A DNA stretch of 64,000 nucleotides. Origin: Rubrivivax sp. GTDB lineage: Bacteria > Pseudomonadota > Gammaproteobacteria > Burkholderiales > Burkholderiaceae_C. Positions 8,195 through 15,734 of the stretch are shown here, one piece after another (within the stretch, counting starts at the first letter, position 1; every line of letters starts with the position of its first letter). The position numbers and the translations under genes are program-made. The stretch is from NCBI GenBank assembly GCA_020248945.1, contig JADCGQ010000009.1, forward strand, positions 1 through 64,000, written 5' to 3'. The notes beneath the pieces are model-generated. The model made no database searches. It had not been told where the DNA came from and saw nothing but the letters and a program-made list of their open reading frames with translations.

Positions 8195-9466
8195 ATGAAC
8201 CCCCTGTCGACCCGCGGCACCCGTCCGCGCCACCCCTTCCATGCGCTCGCCGTCGTGGCCGCGCTGTCGCTGCCGCTGGGCGCCGCGGCGCAGACGCTCG
8301 GCTACCTCGGCCAGCAGATCGTGCCCAGCGGCACCGTCTATGCCGGCACCACGGTGGGCGGGTTGTCGGGCATCGACCGCATCGCGGCGAGCGGCCGCTA
8401 CGTGGCGATCGCCGACGACCGCAGCCAGTTCCAGCCGGCCCGCTTCTATGAGCTCTCGCTGGACCTGTCGCAGTTCCAGCGCTCGGGCACCCCGGGCTTT
8501 GCGGGCGTGAGCTTCACGGCCGTCACCACGATCCAGCGGCCCGATGGCTCGGCGTTCCCGCTCAACACGGTGGACCCCGAGGCGCTGCGCTTCAACCCCG
8601 CCACCGGCACGCTGCTGTGGAGCAACGAGGGCCAGCGCGCCGCGGCCGGCCTGCAGGACCCCACGGTGCGCGAGATGAGCGCCAGCGGCGTGTACCTGCG
8701 CGACTTCGCCGTGCCCGGCCGCTTTGCGCCCACGGGCAGCGTGGCCGGCACGGCGCCGGGTGACCGCGGCATCCGCAACAACCTCGCCTTCGAGAGCCTG
8801 ACGCTGTCGACCGACGGGTTGACGCTGTACACCGCGACCGAAAACGCGCTCGTTCAGGACGGCCCGGCCAGCAGCACCGCGGCCGGCTCGCCGTCGCGCA
8901 TCGCGTCCTTCAATCTCGCCACGGGCGCGGCCGGTGCCGAGTGGGTCTACGAGGTGGCGCCGGTGGTGCTGCCGCCCGCGGCGGCTGGCGGCTTTACCAC
9001 CAACGGCCTGGTGGAGCTGCTGGCCATCGGCGAGCGCGAGTTCATCGCGGTGGAGCGCTCGTTCGCGGTCGGCGCGGCCACGCCGGGTGTCGGCCCGAAC
9101 GGGCTGCCGACAGGCAACACGATCCGCCTGTTCCATGTGGACGCGCGCAACGCCACCGACGTGTCGGGCCTGGACAGCCTGATCGCCGCGTCCTACACGC
9201 CGGTGACCAAGACCTTGCTGGCCGACCTGTCGGACTTCCGCAACGACGACGGCAGCGCGCTTGCGCTCGACAACATCGAGGGCCTCACGCTCGGGCCCAT
9301 GGTCGGCGGCAAGCAGACCCTCATCCTGGTGTCGGACAACAACTTCGGCGCGGCGCAGTTCACGCAGTTCATCGCCCTGGAGATCACGCCGGTGCCCGAG
9401 CCTGCGACCTGGGCGCTGTGGCTGGGAGGGCTGGCGGCCTTGCAGGCGCTGCGCCGCTGCCGCTGA
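8195..9466 (+). CDS. Exported phytase-like esterase with PEP-CTERM anchor
   Basis: The start at 8195 has GAGGAGAG immediately upstream and opens a signal peptide cut near AAAQ (about residue 29). The 423-aa product matches the esterase-like activity of phytase type (PF13449 pattern). It has a beta-propeller-like series with GIDRIAASGRYVAIADDR, VDPEALRFNP, NNLAFESLTLS and LDNIEGLTLG, where the repeated acidic and EGL/ESL elements are typical. The C-terminus is a PEP-CTERM signal: VPEPATW, a hydrophobic helix and RRCR. The family is predicted to hydrolyse phosphate or other esters outside the cytoplasm, though the substrate is unproven. A TTGTCAC about 45 bp upstream (8144-8150) resembles half of a Pho box. 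Confidence 0.82.
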   Translation: MNPLSTRGTRPRHPFHALAVVAALSLPLGAAAQTLGYLGQQIVPSGTVYAGTTVGGLSGIDRIAASGRYVAIADDRSQFQPARFYELSLDLSQFQRSGTPGFAGVSFTAVTTIQRPDGSAFPLNTVDPEALRFNPATGTLLWSNEGQRAAAGLQDPTVREMSASGVYLRDFAVPGRFAPTGSVAGTAPGDRGIRNNLAFESLTLSTDGLTLYTATENALVQDGPASSTAAGSPSRIASFNLATGAAGAEWVYEVAPVVLPPAAAGGFTTNGLVELLAIGEREFIAVERSFAVGAATPGVGPNGLPTGNTIRLFHVDARNATDVSGLDSLIAASYTPVTKTLLADLSDFRNDDGSALALDNIEGLTLGPMVGGKQTLILVSDNNFGAAQFTQFIALEITPVPEPATWALWLGGLAALQALRRCR

Positions 9467-9475
9467 GCCGCCCGC

Positions 9476-10378
9476 TCAGCCGCCGTTGCTGACCCCGTGC
9501 GCCACGTGCCCCGCCGGCACGTGGGGCGCGGCGTTTTCGACGTGACCGGTCTGGTCGTCGAAGAAGAAGTCGGGCTCGAACTCGCGCAGGAAGCTGCCCT
9601 TGGCCAGGCCGCCCAGGAACATGGCCTCGTCGACGTCGATCTGCCAGTCCATCAGCGTGCGGATGGCGCGCTCGTGGGCCGGTGCGCTGCGTGCCGTGAC
9701 GAGCGCCGTGCGCAGCCGCAGGCCGCCCGGGCCGGGCTCGCGCTGCAGGCGGTGCAGGGCCTCGAGCAGCGGCTTGAAGGGGCCCGGCGCCAGCGGCGTG
9801 GCGGCACGCTCGCGCTCGTGGTCCTGAAACGCCGGCAGACCCTGGCTCTGGTAGACGCGCTCGGCCTCGTCGGAGAACAGCACCGCGTCGCCGTCGAAGG
9901 CGATGCGCACCTCGTCGGGGTGGTTGGCGCCGGCACGCGCGCTGTCGGGGTAGACACGCGCCGCCGGCACACCGGTGAGCAGCGCCTCGCGCACATCGGC
10001 CTCGTTGGTGCTGAGGAAGAGGTTCGCCGCCAGCGGCCGCAGGTAGCGCCAAGGCGGCTCGCCGCGCGTGAACACGCCGCGCTGCACCGGCAGCCCGTAG
10101 TGCTGCGCCGAGCGGAACACGCGCAGGCCCGAGACGGGGTCGTTGCGCGACAGGATCACCACCTCGACGCGGGCGCGCTCGGGGGTGTTGAAGGCCAGCA
10201 GCTTGTGCACCAGCGAAAACGCCACGCCCGGCCGCGCGGGCTGGTCGAGCCGGGCCAGCTGCAGCTGCATGTAGGCGCGGTCGTCGGCGGCCTCGAAGAG
10301 GCGGTTCTCCTCTTCGAAATCGAAAAGGGCGCGCGAGGAGATGGCGACGACGAGCTGGCCTTCGAGTGTGGCGGGCAT
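9476..10378 (-). CDS. Cytosolic 5'-nucleotidase (NT5C1 family)
   Basis: The product is 300 aa from the ATG at 10378 (MPATLEGQLVVAISSRALFDF). The longer open frame upstream has Arg/Pro-rich composition and is rejected. Motifs SRALFDFEEEN near the N-terminus, VVILSRNDP, FLSTNEADV, IAFDGDAVLFSDEAE and DWQIDVDEAMFLGGL match the 5'-nucleotidase family (PF06189) that dephosphorylates nucleoside monophosphates in the cytoplasm. It is convergent with the phytase-like gene, separated by 9 bp inside an inverted repeat that includes both stop codons. It is divergent from a small ORF at 10504. Confidence 0.85.
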   Translation of the reverse strand: MPATLEGQLVVAISSRALFDFEEENRLFEAADDRAYMQLQLARLDQPARPGVAFSLVHKLLAFNTPERARVEVVILSRNDPVSGLRVFRSAQHYGLPVQRGVFTRGEPPWRYLRPLAANLFLSTNEADVREALLTGVPAARVYPDSARAGANHPDEVRIAFDGDAVLFSDEAERVYQSQGLPAFQDHERERAATPLAPGPFKPLLEALHRLQREPGPGGLRLRTALVTARSAPAHERAIRTLMDWQIDVDEAMFLGGLAKGSFLREFEPDFFFDDQTGHVENAAPHVPAGHVAHGVSNGG

Positions 10379-10503
10379 GCGTCGGATTGTGAACTCGGGC
10401 ACGTTCGGCAAGGGCCTGCGGCGGCCCGGGCCACCCCGATTCATCGCGCTGCCACACGGCCCGCGCAACATGCTTGCACGCCGCCTTCACCGCCGGAGTC
10501 ACC

Positions 10504-10698
10504 ATGACCGCCGACCTGCACACCCTGGCCATCGCGCACCGCCCCGAAAACCGCTGCCGCCGCGCCGAAGCCCCCCGGATGCCGGTGTGGGAGCAGCCGC
10601 GCAGCGAGGCGTTCTTCGAAGACCTGGATCCGGCACCCGCACTGCAGGTGATGCCGCACCCGGCGCAGGGCCGGCCGAACCTGCCGCTGGCAGCCTGA
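10504..10698 (+). CDS. Small hypothetical protein
   Basis: This is a 64-aa ORF with GGAG at 10494-10497 at good spacing before the ATG. The product is Pro-rich with an acidic centre (FFEDLDPAP) and no transmembrane segment or signal peptide. No family is recognised. It lies 64 bp before the ABC transporter operon and could belong to it or be separately expressed. Confidence 0.45.
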   Translation: MTADLHTLAIAHRPENRCRRAEAPRMPVWEQPRSEAFFEDLDPAPALQVMPHPAQGRPNLPLAA

Positions 10699-10743
10699 GG
10701 GCGCCCGGGGCGATCCCTCCAGACCCGCCAAGCCAGCCACCCC

Positions 10744-10760
10744 GGCGGATAGCATCCGCC
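10744..10760 (+). promoter_or_regulatory. 17-bp inverted repeat overlapping a -10 before the ABC operon
   Basis: GGCGGAT-AGC-ATCCGCC is a perfect 7-3-7 inverted repeat ending 2 bp before the GTG at 10763. Its centre contains TAGCAT (10750-10755), a usable -10 hexamer placed so that transcription would begin at about the start codon. A palindrome over the -10 suits a repressor operator. It does not resemble the AT-rich Zur consensus. Confidence 0.4.
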
Positions 10761-10762
10761 GC

Positions 10763-11449
10763 GTGCTGCAACTCCACGATGTCCACTATGCCTGGCCCGG
10801 CGGGGCCGAGTGCCTGGCCATCGAGCGGCTGGCTCTGCAGGCCGGCCAGACCCACTTCCTGCACGGCCCCAGCGGCTGCGGCAAGAGCACGCTGCTCGGC
10901 CTGATGGCCGGCGTGCTGCTGGCGCGGCGGGGCCGCGTCGAGCTGCTCGGCCAGGACTGGGCCGCGCTGCCCGCCGGCCGCCGCGATGCGCGCCGGGCCG
11001 ATCACGTCGGCGTCATCTTCCAGCAGTTCAACCTGCTGCCCTACCTGAGCGTGCGCGACAACGTGCTGCTGCCCACGCGCTTCTCAGGCCTGCGCGCGCA
11101 GCGCTGCGAAGGCGGGCCGCTGGCTGCCGCCACCGCGCTGCTGCAGCGCGTGGGCCTGGGGGCTGATCTGCACGGCCGCCGCGCAGACGCCTTGAGCGTG
11201 GGCCAGCAGCAGCGCGTGGCCGCGGCGCGCGCGCTCATCGGCGGGCCCGAGCTCGTGATCGCCGACGAGCCCACCTCGGCGCTCGACGCCGCCCGGCGCG
11301 ACGACTTCATGGCGCTGCTGCTGGATGCCTGCGCCGCCGCCGGCAGCACGCTGGTGTTCGTGAGCCACGACGAACGCCTGGCGGTGCGTTTCGATCAGCG
11401 CCTGGACCTGCCGGCGCTGAACCGCGCTGCGGTGGGGGTGGTGGCATGA
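10763..11449 (+). CDS. ABC transporter ATPase of an ABC/FtsX/DUF3299 system
   Basis: The 228-aa product starts at the GTG at 10763. It has Walker A GPSGCGKST (about residues 34-42), a Q-loop (VIFQQFN), a signature motif written LSVGQQQR rather than LSGGQ, Walker B LVIADEP and the switch His in FVSHD. It is of the LolD/MacB type that pairs with FtsX-fold permeases. The next two genes encode such a permease and a DUF3299 protein. The same trio occurs in the zinc-starvation operon PA4063-PA4066 of Pseudomonas aeruginosa, so a role in metal handling or envelope function under metal limitation is plausible but inferred. Its stop overlaps an 11-codon ORF. Confidence 0.85.
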   Translation: MLQLHDVHYAWPGGAECLAIERLALQAGQTHFLHGPSGCGKSTLLGLMAGVLLARRGRVELLGQDWAALPAGRRDARRADHVGVIFQQFNLLPYLSVRDNVLLPTRFSGLRAQRCEGGPLAAATALLQRVGLGADLHGRRADALSVGQQQRVAAARALIGGPELVIADEPTSALDAARRDDFMALLLDACAAAGSTLVFVSHDERLAVRFDQRLDLPALNRAAVGVVA

Positions 11450-11481
11450 AGGCGCTGTTCAGCATCGGGGCACAACGATGA
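11446..11481 (+). other. 11-codon coupling ORF made by a short duplication
   Basis: Between the ATPase and permease lies ATG-AAG-GCG-CTG-TTC-AGC-ATC..., ending at a TGA after 11 codons (peptide MKALFSIGAQR). Its ATG overlaps the ATPase stop as ATGA, and its own stop overlaps the permease ATG as ATGA. Its first 21 bases nearly repeat the permease start (ATGAAGGCGCTG then a changed codon pair then ATC), with a 32-bp period. It would carry ribosomes from one gene to the next. Confidence 0.5.
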
Positions 11482-12752
11482 AGGCGCTGCTTCGCATCGC
11501 CGTGGCCAGCGCCCTCAACCGCCGCGGCACGCTGGCGCTGGTGGTGCTGAGCATCGCGCTGGCCACCGCGCTGCTGCTGGGCCTGGAGCGGCTGCGCACC
11601 GACATCCGCGCCGGCTTCGCGCAAAGCGTCAGCGGCACCGACCTCGTGGTCGGCGCGCGCACGAGCCCGGTGCAGCTGATGCTGTACGCGGTGTTCCGCG
11701 TCGGCGGCGCCACCAACAACGTGTCGATGGACAGCATCCGCGCCGTCGAGGCCCACCGCGCGGTGGCCTGGGTCGTGCCGCTGTCGCTGGGCGATTCGCA
11801 CCGCGGCCGCCCGGTGCTGGGCACCACGCCCGCCTACTTCGAGCGCTTCATGTACGGCGACCGCCAGCCGCTGGCCTTTGCCGCCGGCCGGCCCTTCGCC
11901 GGCACGCTGGACGGGCTCTACGAGGCCGTCATCGGCGCCGAGATCGCGCAGGCGCTGGGCTACGCGCCCGGCGCCCGCATCACGCTCACGCACGGCGGCG
12001 GCGACACCCTGGCCGCCGAGCACGCCGACAAGCCGTTCACGGTGGTGGGCGTGCTGGCGCGCACCGGCACGCCGGTGGACCGCACCGTGCACGTCAGCCT
12101 CGAGGCGCTGGAGGCCATCCATCTGGATTGGGCAGGTGGCGCGCCGATCCCCGGCGTGCGCATCCCGGCCGAGGCGGCGCGCAAGTTCGACCTCGCGCCC
12201 CAGCAGGTGACGGCGGCGCTGGTGGGCCTGAAGAACCGCGTCGCGGTGTTCAACGTGCAGCGCTTCGTCGCCGAGTACGAGGCCGAGGCGCTGCTGGCCG
12301 TGCTGCCGGCGGTGGCGCTCGACGAGCTCTGGCAGGTGGTGGGCCCGGCCGAGCAGAGCTTGCTCGCCATCAGCGTGCTCGTGGCGGTGGTCAGCCTGGC
12401 CTCGCTGGTGGCCGTGGTGCTGGCGGGCCTGAACGAGCGCCGGCGCGAGCTGGCCGTGCTGCGCGCCGTGGGCGCCGGGCCGCGCCACGTGCTCTTGCTG
12501 CTGGCGGCCGAGGGCGCGCTGGTCACGCTGGCCGGCGCGCTGCTGGGCGCGGCCGTGGCGGCGGCGCTGGTGCTGGGCGCCGGGCCGCTGCTGCAGCGCG
12601 AGTTCGGCATCACGCTCAGTGCCGCAGCGCCCACCGTGGCGCAGTGGGGGCTGTTCGGCGCCGTCGTGGCCGCGGGTATGCTCGCCAGCCTCGTGCCTGG
12701 ATGGCGCGCCTACCGCTTGTCGCTGGCCGATGGCCTGAGTCCGCGTACCTGA
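11478..12752 (+). CDS. ABC transporter permease, FtsX/MacB fold
   Basis: The 424-aa protein has one transmembrane helix near the N-terminus (about 19-36). A large periplasmic MacB-like domain follows (about 40-285). Three more helices lie at about 293-317, 337-368 and 390-409, the last with the conserved NERRRELAVLRAVGAG segment between helices 2 and 3. Four helices with a big external domain is the FtsX-family layout; such permeases often act by mechanotransmission rather than by moving a substrate through a channel. It is translationally coupled to the genes on both sides. Confidence 0.87.
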   Translation: MKALLRIAVASALNRRGTLALVVLSIALATALLLGLERLRTDIRAGFAQSVSGTDLVVGARTSPVQLMLYAVFRVGGATNNVSMDSIRAVEAHRAVAWVVPLSLGDSHRGRPVLGTTPAYFERFMYGDRQPLAFAAGRPFAGTLDGLYEAVIGAEIAQALGYAPGARITLTHGGGDTLAAEHADKPFTVVGVLARTGTPVDRTVHVSLEALEAIHLDWAGGAPIPGVRIPAEAARKFDLAPQQVTAALVGLKNRVAVFNVQRFVAEYEAEALLAVLPAVALDELWQVVGPAEQSLLAISVLVAVVSLASLVAVVLAGLNERRRELAVLRAVGAGPRHVLLLLAAEGALVTLAGALLGAAVAAALVLGAGPLLQREFGITLSAAAPTVAQWGLFGAVVAAGMLASLVPGWRAYRLSLADGLSPRT

Positions 12753-13345
12753 TGCCCATGATCTCCCGTCGTCTGATGCTGGCTGCCGTGCTGGGCGCGC
12801 CGGTGCTGTCGCAGGCCCAGAACCCCACCGGCGTGCCGGCCATGAAGCCACCGCTGCCGGCCACGCCGGCTGCGGCGCCGGGTGCGCCGCGCACCATCCA
12901 GTGGGAAGAGCTCGTGCCCGCCGACTGGGACCCGTTCAAGGACTTCAAGGACCTGAACTTCCAGCTGCTCGACGACGGCGACCCGCGCGCCGCGGCCCTG
13001 CTGAAGAGAATGCGCGCCGTGTGGGACGCCGCGCCCACCAACCCCAAGCTCGTGGGGCAGGTGGTGCGCATCCCCGGCTTCGTGGTGCCGCTGGAAGACA
13101 CCAACGACGGCCTCAAGGAGTTTCTGCTCGTGCCCTACTTCGGCGCCTGCATCCACAGCCCGCCGCCGCCGGCCAACCAGATCATCCACGTGCTGCCCAA
13201 GACGCCGGCCAAGGGCTTCAAGTCGATGGACACGGTGTGGATCAGCGGCCGGCTCACGACGCCGCGCACCGACAGCTACATGGGCGTCAGCGGCTACCGC
13301 ATCGAGGCCGACGCCGTGACGCGCTACGAGGAAAAGCGCCGGTGA
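12752..13345 (+). CDS. DUF3299 periplasmic protein of the ABC system
   Basis: The ATG shares its A with the permease stop (TGATG). The 197-aa product has a leader (MPMISRRLMLAAVLGAPVLSQAQ) with an Arg pair suggestive of Sec or Tat export. The mature part contains IPGFVVPLE and VPYFGACIHSPPPPANQ, whose Cys-x-His is the hallmark of DUF3299, a possible metal site. DUF3299 proteins accompany FtsX-type ABC systems, including the zinc-regulated PA4066. It is probably the periplasmic partner of the two preceding gene products; its molecular function is not known. Confidence 0.82.
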   Translation: MPMISRRLMLAAVLGAPVLSQAQNPTGVPAMKPPLPATPAAAPGAPRTIQWEELVPADWDPFKDFKDLNFQLLDDGDPRAAALLKRMRAVWDAAPTNPKLVGQVVRIPGFVVPLEDTNDGLKEFLLVPYFGACIHSPPPPANQIIHVLPKTPAKGFKSMDTVWISGRLTTPRTDSYMGVSGYRIEADAVTRYEEKRR

Positions 13346-14442
13346 GCCTGCGCCCGCCCGGCCGCGACCTGGCGCGCTTGACCTTCGGCGTGCTCTTCAT
13401 CGGTCTGCTGCTGGGCGTGTCGCTGTGGGTGCTGCGGCCCTTCCTGGGCCCCACGATCTGGGCCACGATGGTGGTGGTGGCCACCTGGCCGATGATGCTG
13501 CGCGTGCAGGCCCACTGCGGCGGCCGGCGCTGGCTGGCGGTGACGGTGATGACGCTGCTGCTGCTGCTGGTGTTCGTGGTGCCGCTGGTGCTGGCCATCG
13601 CCACCATCGTGGGCAACGCCGATCGCCTGATCGACTGGGCGCGCCTGGCCGCCGCCTGGAACCTGCCCGATGTGGCCCCGGAGTGGCTGCGCGCGCTGCC
13701 GGTGGTGGGCACGCTGGTCGACGGTCTGTGGGCGCAACTCAATGCGCTCGGCCTGCGCGACCTGGTGCCGCGCCTGAGCCCCTATGCCGGCGACCTGACG
13801 CGCTGGTTCGTGGCCGAGGTCGGCAACATCGGCGTGCTGCTGCTGCAGTTTCTGCTCACGGTGCTGATCGCGGCGGTGATGTACGCCCAGGGTGAAGAGG
13901 CGGCGCAGCAGATCCGCCTGTTCGCGCGCCGCCTGGCCGGCGAGCGCGGCGACGGCGCCGTCACGCTGGCTGGCGGCGCCATCCGCGGCGTGGCCTTGGG
14001 CGTGGGCGGCACGGCGCTGGTGCAGGCGCTGCTCGGCGGCCTCGGCCTCGTCATCGCGGGCGTGCCGGCGGCCACGCTGCTGACGGCCGTGATGTTCATG
14101 CTGTCGATCGCGCAGATCGGGCCCATCCCGGTGCTGCTGGGCGCCGCGGCCTGGGCCTGGTGGGGCGACGGCAGCCTGGGCTGGGCGATCGCGCTGCTGG
14201 TGTGGGCCGGCTTCGTCGGCACCATCGACAACGTCGTGCGGCCGCTGCTCATCAAGCTGGGTGCCGACCTGCCGCTGATCCTGATCTTCGCCGGCGTCAT
14301 CGGCGGCCTGTTCGCCTTCGGCCTGGTGGGCATCTTCGTCGGGCCGGTGGTGCTGGCGGTGGGCTACACCTTGCTGGAGGCGTGGATGCGCGAGCCGACC
14401 GATCCGCCTGCGCAGCAGCAGCCGCCGGAGTTCAGGGACTGA
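13342..14442 (+). CDS. AI-2E family permease (YdiK/TqsA type)
   Basis: The GTG at 13342 overlaps the DUF3299 stop as GTGA. The 366-aa product has paired N-terminal helices, a central soluble segment and then four to five helices near the C-terminus (GGTALVQALLGGLGLVIAGVP, MLSIAQIGPIPVLLG, LIFAGVIGGLFAFGLVGIFVGPVVL). This hydropathy layout and the conserved QIGP and GLVGIFVGPV blocks define the AI-2E transporter superfamily. Members export diverse small molecules or exchange Na+/H+; the substrate cannot be told from sequence. Its end overlaps the convergent gene by 11 bp. Confidence 0.85.
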   Translation: MSLRPPGRDLARLTFGVLFIGLLLGVSLWVLRPFLGPTIWATMVVVATWPMMLRVQAHCGGRRWLAVTVMTLLLLLVFVVPLVLAIATIVGNADRLIDWARLAAAWNLPDVAPEWLRALPVVGTLVDGLWAQLNALGLRDLVPRLSPYAGDLTRWFVAEVGNIGVLLLQFLLTVLIAAVMYAQGEEAAQQIRLFARRLAGERGDGAVTLAGGAIRGVALGVGGTALVQALLGGLGLVIAGVPAATLLTAVMFMLSIAQIGPIPVLLGAAAWAWWGDGSLGWAIALLVWAGFVGTIDNVVRPLLIKLGADLPLILIFAGVIGGLFAFGLVGIFVGPVVLAVGYTLLEAWMREPTDPPAQQQPPEFRD

Positions 14443-15556
14443 CCGAGCGCCACTCGCCGGTGGGCGCCAGCTGGAAGGCGTCGTCGTCGCGCAGGGCCCG
14501 GCTGCGCAGCCGGATGGCGAGCACCTCGCGCGGCAGCAAGGTGCGGTCGAGTTGCCAGCCTTCGGCGGTGCGCCGCAGGCCAGGCGAATCGCCGACCGAG
14601 ACCTCGAAGTCATTGAGCGAGGCGGCCTCGACTTGCACTTCTGGCCGGACCAGTGGCGCGTAGCTGACGAGCATGTCGCGGTCGGCGGCGTTGAAGATCG
14701 AGCCGAGACGCCACTCGACCTCCCAGCGAAGGTCGGCACCGGATGGGTCTTGCAACGGCAGGCCGTGGACGAGGTCGGGTTCATGCGCCGGGTCGGTTTC
14801 GATGACGACGAAGCCATTGACCATGCGCTTGCGCAGCCTCACCACGCGCTCAGGGCCTGGCTGCAGGCTGGCGTCAAGCGGGCGCAGGCGCAGCTCGAAC
14901 TCGGGCGAACGCGCCCACTGGTACCACTCGGCCATCATGCGCAAGGGCAGGCGGACGGCATACGGCACCAGGCGCACTGGCCGGTAGCGGCTGGTCTGTT
15001 GGAGGTGGAGTCGTTGCACGCCGAAGGCGTCAGCGGCCAGCCGGAGCCTGCCGTAGTGGCGTACGTAGTCGGCCAGCGCCACCGTGACCTGCGCCGCTTC
15101 GCCCGCGCGGGCCACAAAGGCGCCGAGGATGTCGGACGGCACGTCATCGCGCGCGGCCTTCACCACGTCTTCGATGCGGCGCAGCGCGGCGTGCCGTTCG
15201 CCGGCCATGGCGCCCAGATCCTGCAGATCGAGCCCCGGACACGCCAGGACATGGCGGAAGAAGTGCAGCGTGGCCTCGGCCAGCCGCTGGTCCATCGGCT
15301 GCGCCCGCCGCAGCTTGATCCACAGCCGCTCGGCGCCTTCGCCTTCGGCCGCCAGGCGCGCACCTTCGGTCAGCAAGAGCGCCAGATCGCATGGCCGGCC
15401 GCGGGCATCGAGGGCCAGCCCGCCAGCGGGCCGCGCGGCATCGAGGAAGGCCTGCAGCAAACCCAGCAGCTGCTGACGCCGAGGCTCACGGCGGCCCGGC
15501 GACAGCCCGGCCAGCGCCTCGGCCATGAGGCGTTCGACGGCGGACAAGGACAGCAC
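14432..15556 (-). CDS. Hypothetical protein
   Basis: This is a soluble, Arg/Leu-rich protein of about 374 aa without signal peptide or transmembrane helix; no family is recognised. The start is uncertain. The frame stays open to a GTG at 15655, but that would place the promoter motif of the divergent lipoprotein gene (15621-15669) inside the coding region. The GTG at 15556 or the ATG at 15526 is therefore preferred. The C-terminal part is rich in paired aromatic and charged blocks (EVEWRLGSIFNAADRDMLVSYAP) and may be a beta-sandwich. Confidence 0.6.
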   Translation of the reverse strand: MLSLSAVERLMAEALAGLSPGRREPRRQQLLGLLQAFLDAARPAGGLALDARGRPCDLALLLTEGARLAAEGEGAERLWIKLRRAQPMDQRLAEATLHFFRHVLACPGLDLQDLGAMAGERHAALRRIEDVVKAARDDVPSDILGAFVARAGEAAQVTVALADYVRHYGRLRLAADAFGVQRLHLQQTSRYRPVRLVPYAVRLPLRMMAEWYQWARSPEFELRLRPLDASLQPGPERVVRLRKRMVNGFVVIETDPAHEPDLVHGLPLQDPSGADLRWEVEWRLGSIFNAADRDMLVSYAPLVRPEVQVEAASLNDFEVSVGDSPGLRRTAEGWQLDRTLLPREVLAIRLRSRALRDDDAFQLAPTGEWRSVSP

Positions 15557-15620
15557 GGTGGTGCGCCTGATGCGCGGCGGCGTGGCGGGCTTCTGTGGCA
15601 CGAAGTGGGCAGCTGAAGGT

Positions 15621-15668
15621 TTAGTGATTGCTAAGCGGCCGGACGGCCCGGGCACCCCTGGCTAGATT
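15621..15668 (+). promoter_or_regulatory. Promoter module, copy A (TTAG-N6-CTAA + -35/-10)
   Basis: From left to right: TTAG (15621), six bases, CTAA (15631), five bases, CGGACGG (15640), ten bases, CCTG (15657), two bases, then TAGATTG (15663). TAGATT is a -10, and CGGACG lies 17 bp upstream as a -35 sharing GAC with TTGACA. The inverted TTAG/CTAA pair sits just upstream of the -35, where activators bind. The same words at the same spacing recur at 18159-18206. Confidence 0.6.
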
Positions 15669-15734
15669 GTTGCCACCGCAACCTAACGCAGCGATGACGG
15701 GTCGCCAAGACGACTCATCGCCCAGGGAGATTCG

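Noticed and set aside
13342-14442. The AI-2E-type permease as part of an autoinducer-2 quorum system
   Set aside because: The family name is historical; no lsr or luxS genes are present and members carry other substrates.
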